Shown piece by piece: positions 16,865 to 21,860 of a DNA stretch of 21,860 bases. The DNA is taken from assembly GCA_029243445.1 (NCBI GenBank), contig JAQWSA010000122.1, positions 1-21,860 on the forward strand. Direction: 5' to 3'. A program made the translations under genes and the position numbers. The notes below the pieces were generated by a model. The model was not told where the DNA came from and did no database searches. It saw only the letters and a program-made list of their open reading frames with translations. The stretch comes from Alphaproteobacteria bacterium (lineage in GTDB: Bacteria > Pseudomonadota > Alphaproteobacteria > UBA6615). Numbering within the stretch: position 1 is the first letter of the stretch; every line of letters starts with the position of its first letter.

Positions 16865-16980
16865 ACTTTTTCCTTCCATTAATTCCATAAATATAAAGTA
16901 GTTATTTCGCTCTATTACCGAGTTAACTAATAAATACCTAGAAGCCATTCATAAGTGAAATATAAAACACCTAAATTTTA

Positions 16981-16986
16981 ATTATA
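16981..16986 (-). promoter_or_regulatory. Possible -10 box upstream of yicC-gmk
   Basis: A consensus TATAAT on the minus strand (16986-16981) lies in the AT-rich gap between mltG and yicC. The hexamer 17 bases upstream (TTCTAA, 17009-17004) is a poor -35. If used, it would give yicC-gmk a promoter independent of the fab genes, with a leader of about 110 bases to the GTG start. Weak evidence. Confidence 0.28.
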
Positions 16987-17039
16987 ATATATACACGGAA
17001 AATTTAGAAAACTAGGACAGAAAATATTGCTAATTATTA

Positions 17040-18029
17040 CTAATTTTGTGCCTTAAAGCGCCGCCATCTAGCAACATTTTTATTATGTTCTCTTAAAGTA
17101 CTAGAAAACGTATGGCCGCCTGAGCCATTAGCCACGAAATATAAAGCTTTTGTTTTAGAAGGGTTCATTGCCGCAATCAGACTATGTCGTCCAGGATTAG
17201 AAATAGGTCCGGGAGGCAATTCATGGTGAATATATGAGTTGTAAGGGTTTTTAGTTAAAATGTCACTTTTAGTTAAAGGTCGACCTAAAAAACCAGTGCG
17301 GTTAGATACTCCATAGACTACTGTAGAATCAGATTGCAGTCTCATACCGCGTTTCAATCGGTTTAAAAATACAGCAGCAACTTTAGACCTCTCCTTTCCT
17401 TGGCTAGTCTCTCTTTCTACAATAGAGGCCAATATCAATGCCTCATAAGGAGTATTTAAAACTGAAGTCAGGGAAGATCTTTTATTCCACAGATCATTAA
17501 GCGTTATGGTCATGGCTTTTTGCATACGTAATAAAAATTCTTTTCTTCCCTCACCTCTAATATATAGATAAGTCTCTGGCAAAAACGTACCTTCTTGAAG
17601 GTATAGGTAAGGAGGTATTTTTCCAATTAATCCATCAGCTTCATTTACTAAGTCAAAAATCTGATGTGTTGTTAAGCCTTCAGGAATAGTAAGTTTATGG
17701 ATTAAAACCTTACCAGATTGCAGAATGCGCATTGTATCAAGCGGGCTGACGCTTGGTGGTATCAAATATTCACCTGCTATCAAGGGCAGATTCTTACCAA
17801 AACTTCTTACACCCCAAGTAAATACCAAAGATTCATTAATAATACCCTTGGTTTCAAGTAATTTTCCTATTGAATTAACTGAGCCTCCCTGAGGAACAAT
17901 TAGGATAGTCTCTTCAGATAAATCGCCTGGTGATGAGAATGTATTTTTGAAAATATAAATACCAGCAGACGCTATTATCGTCAGACTGAATAATAATACT
18001 AGGGATATTACTAACGATCTATTAGCCAA
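17040..18029 (-). CDS. mltG: Endolytic murein transglycosylase MltG
   Basis: An inner-membrane lytic transglycosylase (YceG-like) that cleaves nascent glycan chains and is thought to end their polymerisation. It has 329 residues: one N-terminal membrane segment (about 6-27), a LysM-like region (about 40-110), and the catalytic domain with EGTFLPETYLYIRG (146-159), the catalytic glutamate in ILASIVERET (E205), RLKRGMRLQSDSTVVYG and NPYNSYIHHELPPGPISNPG. The only usable start is a TTG at 18029: the frame upstream is open to a TAA but holds no ATG, GTG or TTG, and no later start precedes the membrane segment. The Shine-Dalgarno is weak. The gene follows fabF after 86 bases, its usual place; family assignment is firm. 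Confidence 0.94.
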   Translation of the reverse strand: MANRSLVISLVLLFSLTIIASAGIYIFKNTFSSPGDLSEETILIVPQGGSVNSIGKLLETKGIINESLVFTWGVRSFGKNLPLIAGEYLIPPSVSPLDTMRILQSGKVLIHKLTIPEGLTTHQIFDLVNEADGLIGKIPPYLYLQEGTFLPETYLYIRGEGRKEFLLRMQKAMTITLNDLWNKRSSLTSVLNTPYEALILASIVERETSQGKERSKVAAVFLNRLKRGMRLQSDSTVVYGVSNRTGFLGRPLTKSDILTKNPYNSYIHHELPPGPISNPGRHSLIAAMNPSKTKALYFVANGSGGHTFSSTLREHNKNVARWRRFKAQN

Positions 18030-18115
18030 TTTCCGACACTTAGGTTGAGATTTATTCTTTATCTTTAGTAATTAGTTTATTCATTAGAAAAATAAGATAT
18101 ATCTAGCAATCATAC

Positions 18116-19375
18116 CTATAGCTCAGAAAATACTAAAGTTGCATTCGTCCCGCCAAATCCGAAAGAGTTACTAAGCACTCTGTGGACCTCACGCTCCTGT
18201 GCTGTATGGGGTACTAATTCTATATCACAGCTTTCGGAAGGATTATCTAGATTCAAAGTTGGTGGTACAACATTATTATGTATTGCCAATATAGAATAAA
18301 TAGCCTCTACACTTCCTGCTGCACCCAACAAATGACCTATAGCTGATTTGGTTGATGACATAGCAATTTTATAGGCATGTTCTCCGAACAAACGTTTTAC
18401 AGCAGCCAACTCTATTTCATCGCCTAAAGGAGTAGAAGTTCCATGGGCATTAACATAATCTATATCTTCTGGGTTCATATTGGCATTTTTAAGAGCTGCC
18501 TGCATAGAGCGAAGTCCTCCATTTCCATCAACTGCAGGAGCTGTAATATGATATGCATCACCCGACATACCATATCCTAAAATTTCAGCGTAGATATTAG
18601 CTCCCCTGGCTTTCGCATGCTCATATTCCTCTAGAACAACAATACCAGCCCCTTCACCCATAACAAAACCATCCCTACCCTGATCATAAGGTCGTGAGGC
18701 TTTCTCAGGAGTATCATTATAACTAGTAGACAACGCTCTTGCTGCAGCAAATCCTGCAAGTCCTATCCGACATATAGCCGCTTCAGTTCCTCCAGCAATC
18801 ATTACATCAGCATCATCTAGCATTATCATACGTGAAGCATCTCCAATGGCATGGGCTCCCGTGGAGCAAGCTGTAACTACAGCATGGTTAGGCCCCTTAA
18901 ATCCATATCTTATTGAAAGATAGCCTGATGCTAGATTAATTAAGGCTGATGGAATGAAAAAAGGTCCAACTTTGCGAGGACCCCGTTCATTTATAAGGGT
19001 TGACCCTTCATATATAGTTTGTAGCCCACCAATACCGGACCCAATAACAACACCTGTACGTTCTCGATCATTTTCATTATCAGGTGCCCACCCTGAATCT
19101 TCAACAGCTTGCACTGCAGCTCCCATCGCATATAGGATAAAATCATCAACACGACGTTGTTCTTTAGGAGACATATAAAGATCAGGATCGAACATAGAAT
19201 CTGAAGCACTACCGCGCGGAACTTGCCCTGCTATTTTTGCAGGCAAATCTGATACATCAAACGAATCGATTGCGGTAATACCTGATTTACCGGAGGTAAT
19301 TCCATCCCAGTTGTTTTTAACCCCAATACCTAATGGGGTAACCAGACCTAAACCTGTTACGACTACGCGCCTCAT
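18116..19375 (-). CDS. fabF: Beta-ketoacyl-ACP synthase II (FabF)
   Basis: Condenses malonyl-ACP with growing acyl-ACP in type II fatty-acid synthesis. It has 419 residues starting RRVVVTGLGLVTPLGIG. The active-site cysteine lies in VVTACSTGAHAIGDA (C170), the two histidines in VNAHGTSTPLGDE (H311) and SAIGHLLGAAGS (H348), and the conserved lysine in SSTKSAIGH (K343), all at FabF spacing. The C-terminus has SNSFGFGGTNATLVF. The shape (TxS in HGTSTP, full length) fits FabF rather than FabB. GGTGA lies 8 bases before the ATG. It is 65 bases after acpP. Confidence 0.97.
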   Translation of the reverse strand: MRRVVVTGLGLVTPLGIGVKNNWDGITSGKSGITAIDSFDVSDLPAKIAGQVPRGSASDSMFDPDLYMSPKEQRRVDDFILYAMGAAVQAVEDSGWAPDNENDRERTGVVIGSGIGGLQTIYEGSTLINERGPRKVGPFFIPSALINLASGYLSIRYGFKGPNHAVVTACSTGAHAIGDASRMIMLDDADVMIAGGTEAAICRIGLAGFAAARALSTSYNDTPEKASRPYDQGRDGFVMGEGAGIVVLEEYEHAKARGANIYAEILGYGMSGDAYHITAPAVDGNGGLRSMQAALKNANMNPEDIDYVNAHGTSTPLGDEIELAAVKRLFGEHAYKIAMSSTKSAIGHLLGAAGSVEAIYSILAIHNNVVPPTLNLDNPSESCDIELVPHTAQEREVHRVLSNSFGFGGTNATLVFSEL

Positions 19376-19440
19376 TAGGTTATCACCGTAATCATTTTTT
19401 AACTTCGGAAATGCTGAGCCGAGTTATACTGTTAAACAAA

Positions 19441-19674
19441 TCAGCTTGCTTCTTCCAGGAACTTAACTGCGTCGCCGACAGTCAATATATTCTCAGCTGC
19501 ATCATCTGGAATTTCACATCCGAACTCTTCTTCAAAAGCCATGACCAACTCGACAGTATCGAGGCTATCAGCTCCAAGATCTTCTATAAAGCTTGCATTC
19601 TCAATTACTTTGGAATCGTCAACGCCTAGATGCTCAACGACTATTTTTTGCACTCGCTCGGCGATATCGCTCAT
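19441..19674 (-). CDS. acpP: Acyl carrier protein
   Basis: The 77-residue acidic carrier to which acyl chains are tethered during fatty-acid and lipid A synthesis. The phosphopantetheine attachment serine is in [21 protein letters not shown] (S37), read here as the DSL motif followed by the acidic recognition helix. Length and composition are standard. An AAAGG lies about 10 bases before the ATG. It sits between fabG (228 bases upstream) and fabF (65 bases downstream), the classical order. Such a long gap upstream of acpP often carries its own strong promoter; a candidate is at 19747-19773. Confidence 0.98.
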   Translation of the reverse strand: MSDIAERVQKIVVEHLGVDDSKVIENASFIEDLGADSLDTVELVMAFEEEFGCEIPDDAAENILTVGDAVKFLEEAS

Positions 19675-19746
19675 GTTTTATTTGCCTTTAGTTGCTAATG
19701 ATATTCGAAGCCAATGTTTAAGCTAGTTAACAAAGAAAATATATCA

Positions 19747-19773
19747 ACTATAAAATTTTTGCTACCCTCTCAA
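19747..19773 (-). promoter_or_regulatory. Weak candidate promoter of acpP
   Basis: On the minus strand: TTGAGA (19773-19768), a 15-base spacer, then TATAGT (19752-19747). The -10 has 5 of 6 matches and the -35 has 4, but the spacer is short. It would place the start of transcription about 65 bases before the acpP ATG. Confidence 0.25.
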
Positions 19774-19796
19774 TTTTTTGACCTCACTTGATTTTA

Positions 19797-19856
19797 GCTC
19801 TAACAAGAGCCCACTCGCCACTTAGCTGGGTTCGCGTGCTCCGTCAAGCTGCATTA
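19797..19856 (-). other. GC-rich, structure-prone block in the fabG-acpP gap
   Basis: This tract is clearly richer in G and C than the flanking intergenic DNA. It holds a perfect five-pair hairpin GCTCT-AACA-AGAGC (19797-19810) and alternative pairings: GAGCCCA (19807-19813) can pair in part with TGGG (19827-19830) or GCTC (19838-19841), which would disrupt the hairpin. No T-run follows on either strand, so it is not a standard terminator. I could not match it to a tRNA, SRP RNA, tmRNA or 6S RNA. Confidence 0.3.
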
Positions 19857-19865
19857 TTTATGAGT

Positions 19866-19877
19866 TGTAAATTTACA
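19866..19877. repeat. Perfect 12-bp palindrome between fabG and acpP
   Basis: TGTAAATTTACA is a perfect inverted repeat about 26 bases downstream of the fabG stop and 190 bases upstream of the acpP start. With its flanks (AGT on one side, CT on the other) the symmetry is partly extended. It resembles an operator for a dimeric regulator, but no second copy was noticed in the window, and I cannot assign a regulator. Confidence 0.35.
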
Positions 19878-19902
19878 CTGTGTTAAATCATCTTATACTT
19901 CA

Positions 19903-20640
19903 TCAAATCATCGCCATTCCCCCATTGACGTGAATTGTTTGGCCAGTCACATAACTAGCTTCATTACTCGCAAGAAATAATGCACAAGCACTTACATCAT
20001 CAGCAGAACCCAAGCAAGAGGCAGGAATACGTGCTAAAATGGCATCTTTTTGAGCTTCCGTCAAAATATCAGTCATTGCAGTTTCTATAAAACCAGGTGC
20101 TACGCAGTTGACTGTAACTCCTCGGCTAGCAACTTCTTGAGCTAGTGACTTAGTCATTCCCACCAATCCAGCTTTTGAAGCAGCATAATTAACTTGGCCA
20201 GCATTTCCAAGAACTCCTACAACAGATGTAATATTTATAATTCTTCCCCACCTTTTTTTCATCATTGACCTTAAGACCGAACGACTCAGAAGAAACGCAG
20301 CGGTAAGGTTAACATCTAGTACATCTTGCCAATCTTTATCATTCATACGAATCGCTAGATTATCTTTTGTAAGACCCGCATTATTAATTAAAATATCAAT
20401 TGAACCAGCGGCGGTCTGAGATTTTTTATTTAAAGATTCAATTTCTTCACTCTTAGATAAATCCGCGGGAATTACAAAACAACGACTGCCCAATTCAGTT
20501 GATAATACTTCAAGACGATCTAATCGAGTGCCAGATAAGACAACACTTGCACCATTGGCCCATAGCATTCGAGCTACAGATGCTCCAATACCACCGCTTG
20601 CACCAGTAACAAGTGCAGTTTTACCACTCAAATCAAACAT
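19903..20640 (-). CDS. fabG: 3-oxoacyl-ACP reductase FabG
   Basis: NADPH-dependent reduction of beta-ketoacyl-ACP, the second step of each elongation cycle. It is a 245-residue short-chain dehydrogenase: cofactor loop VTGASGGIGASVA (11-23), NNAG (86-89), and the catalytic tetrad N111, S139 (NITSVVG), Y152 and K156 (YAASK). The C-terminus ends with YVTGQTIHVNGGMAMI, typical of FabG rather than other short-chain dehydrogenases. A GGAG lies 5-6 bases before the ATG at 20640. fabD is 47 bases upstream and acpP 228 bases downstream. Confidence 0.97.
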   Translation of the reverse strand: MFDLSGKTALVTGASGGIGASVARMLWANGASVVLSGTRLDRLEVLSTELGSRCFVIPADLSKSEEIESLNKKSQTAAGSIDILINNAGLTKDNLAIRMNDKDWQDVLDVNLTAAFLLSRSVLRSMMKKRWGRIINITSVVGVLGNAGQVNYAASKAGLVGMTKSLAQEVASRGVTVNCVAPGFIETAMTDILTEAQKDAILARIPASCLGSADDVSACALFLASNEASYVTGQTIHVNGGMAMI

Positions 20641-20687
20641 AACTACTCCATATATGTTCCATATTAATTATCAAATTAATCTTTATC

Positions 20688-21629
20688 TCATAACGATAGG
20701 AGAAAGGAATCTACTTCTGCAGGCGTGGTAATAGTTTGCGCTTTAAGATCAGAATTAATTCTCCTCGTTAATCCACATAGCACCTTACCAGAACCAATTT
20801 CAAATATATGCTCTACACCCAGATCACTAAGGGCTATTATAGATTCACGCCAACGAACCTTTTTAGTTATCTGCTCTATTAATAAATCACGTATTTCATC
20901 TGGGTCCCTAACAGGCTGTGCATTTACATTTGTTATAACTGGTAACTCAGGAATGCTTAGACTCGATGATTCTAGAGCATCTTTCATTACATCAGCTGCA
21001 GATTGCATAAGCTGACAATGAAAAGGGGCACTTACTGGCAATAAAATACCACGTTTTGCTCCTTTCTTTTTAGCTATTTCAATAGAGCGTTCAACAGCCG
21101 AAACGTTGCCACTAACTACAACCTGTCCATCAGAATTATCATTAGCAACTTCACAAATTTCATTTTGTGAAGCTTCCAATACAACTTCTTCAACATCCTT
21201 CAACGGAAGTCCAAGTATAGCTGCCATTGCCCCCTTGCCCAAAGGTACGGCAGCTTGCATCGCTTTACCTCGTGTCTTAAGTAGTCGTGCACAATCCGCC
21301 AATTCTAGGGATTTTACGGACGTCAATGCTGAGTATTCACCCAAACTATGACCGGCAACATAATTAGCTTTTTGTGCAATCCGAAAATTCCCTTGTTCTT
21401 CAAGAACTCTTATCACAGCAATAGATACCGCCATAAGAGCAGGTTGAGCATTTTCAGTTAATATTAATTTTTCACCAGGGCCGTTGAAAATTATAGAGCT
21501 TAATTTCTGCTGCAATGCATCATCAATTTCTTCAAATACTAAACGAGCAGCTGCAAAAGCTTCCGATAATTCACGACCCATTCCAACTTCTTGACTACCC
21601 TGACCTGGAAAAACAAAAGCACGAGACAT
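20688..21629 (-). CDS. fabD: Malonyl-CoA:ACP transacylase FabD
   Basis: Loads malonyl groups from malonyl-CoA onto ACP to supply FabF and related synthases. It has 313 residues starting SRAFVFPGQGSQEVGMG (oxyanion-hole Gln11 in GQGSQ was placed from the family). The nucleophile is in GHSLGEYSAL (S95), with R120 and the catalytic histidine in SAPFHCQLM (H204). The ATG at 21629 has AGGAG seven bases upstream. It is the first gene of the minus-strand run fabD-fabG-acpP-fabF-mltG-yicC-gmk. The long upstream region suggests that its main promoter lies in 21650-21790. Confidence 0.97.
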   Translation of the reverse strand: MSRAFVFPGQGSQEVGMGRELSEAFAAARLVFEEIDDALQQKLSSIIFNGPGEKLILTENAQPALMAVSIAVIRVLEEQGNFRIAQKANYVAGHSLGEYSALTSVKSLELADCARLLKTRGKAMQAAVPLGKGAMAAILGLPLKDVEEVVLEASQNEICEVANDNSDGQVVVSGNVSAVERSIEIAKKKGAKRGILLPVSAPFHCQLMQSAADVMKDALESSSLSIPELPVITNVNAQPVRDPDEIRDLLIEQITKKVRWRESIIALSDLGVEHIFEIGSGKVLCGLTRRINSDLKAQTITTPAEVDSFLLSL

Positions 21630-21860
21630 ACTAACACTCCTAGATTTAAACCTAAGAAAATAAAAGGCTTATTAAAAAATACATGATCAAAAATACATAC
21701 TATGGGTAGTTTAAGCTCCGCAAGCCAACATTAACTAAATACAGCTAATATTTGTTATAATATTATATTTAACTAATTATTTATATTGAAACATCTTGCG
21801 CGCGGGTTTGGGTTGTGTTTTATACGCGGATTGAAGGTAGACGCTATTGAGAATAGCTAT
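21630..21860. other. fabD upstream region, no supported gene
   Basis: The first 20 bases hold the fabD Shine-Dalgarno (minus strand). The stretch 21731-21790 is very AT-rich and has a TATAAT on each strand (plus 21756-21761; minus 21767-21762), neither with a convincing -35 at normal distance. From 21795 to 21830 the DNA becomes GC-rich (TTGCGCGCGGG and on). A frame from TTG 21814 is open to the window end but has no recognisable product. In many Alphaproteobacteria rpsF is divergent from fabD, so this may be its promoter and leader; that is an inference. Confidence 0.4.

Noticed and set aside
16865..16948. ATG 16948 as the yicC start, adding 28 residues
   Set aside because: The added residues are not seen in the family and there is no Shine-Dalgarno there; GTG 16864 has GGAAGGA at the right distance and gives the usual length.
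19797..19856. A tRNA, tmRNA or SRP RNA in the fabG-acpP gap (GGTTCG is present)
   Set aside because: No cloverleaf arms, no CCA-type end and no conserved SRP loop could be built around it.
1..21860. A new defence, mobile or secondary-metabolite system
   Set aside because: All genes fall into core housekeeping families in a conserved order; no transposase, integrase, repeat array, attachment site or foreign-looking composition was seen.

Overview
The window looks like the chromosome of a low-GC alphaproteobacterium with tightly packed genes. By eye the GC content is in the upper 30s per cent; I did not count it. Gene order and protein features support this placement: a DUF2066 gene overlaps an Hda-type DnaA paralogue followed by ppk, beside purM-purN; pepA-holC-ndk lies next to lptF-lptG-lptD-surA-pdxA-rsmA; and fabD-fabG-acpP-fabF-mltG-yicC-gmk forms the right-hand block. 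This arrangement is familiar from Rhodospirillales, Rhizobiales and related groups. The genus cannot be read from the sequence; a streamlined, AT-rich (possibly marine) lineage is an inference only.

Layout from left to right. (1) 1-2977, minus strand: DUF2066 protein, then hda (4-base overlap), then the 5' part of ppk, which runs off the left edge. (2) 3098-4838, plus strand: purM and purN, steps 5 and 3 of purine synthesis, divergent from the DUF2066 gene across a short promoter region. (3) 4897-7408, minus strand: pepA, holC, ndk. (4) 7624-15287, plus strand: lptF, lptG, lptD, surA, pdxA, rsmA. This is an outer-membrane biogenesis operon (LPS export and the chaperone for beta-barrel proteins) followed by vitamin B6 synthesis and 16S rRNA dimethylation. 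(5) 15315-21629, minus strand: fabD, fabG, acpP, fabF (fatty-acid synthesis), mltG (peptidoglycan chain termination), yicC (endoribonuclease family) and gmk. The gmk 3' end faces that of rsmA with 27 bases between them. (6) 21630-21860: upstream region of fabD with no supported gene.

The blocks share a theme of growth and envelope building: fatty acids feed the lipid A that the Lpt system exports, MltG works on the wall, and purM, purN, ndk and gmk supply purine nucleotides. Hda and HolC belong to the replication machinery.

I found no mobile element, CRISPR array, tRNA, rRNA, toxin-antitoxin or defence cassette. All the proteins belong to known families, and I do not see a new multi-gene system. 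The points worth a second look are local: purM has no usable ATG in its reading frame unless a six-A run is one base too long; lptF has a strong Shine-Dalgarno separated from its ATG by a small hairpin; ppk and mltG have only TTG starts; purM and the DUF2066 gene may share overlapping -35 boxes; and the 228-base fabG-acpP gap carries a GC-rich, structured block and a perfect 12-bp palindrome.
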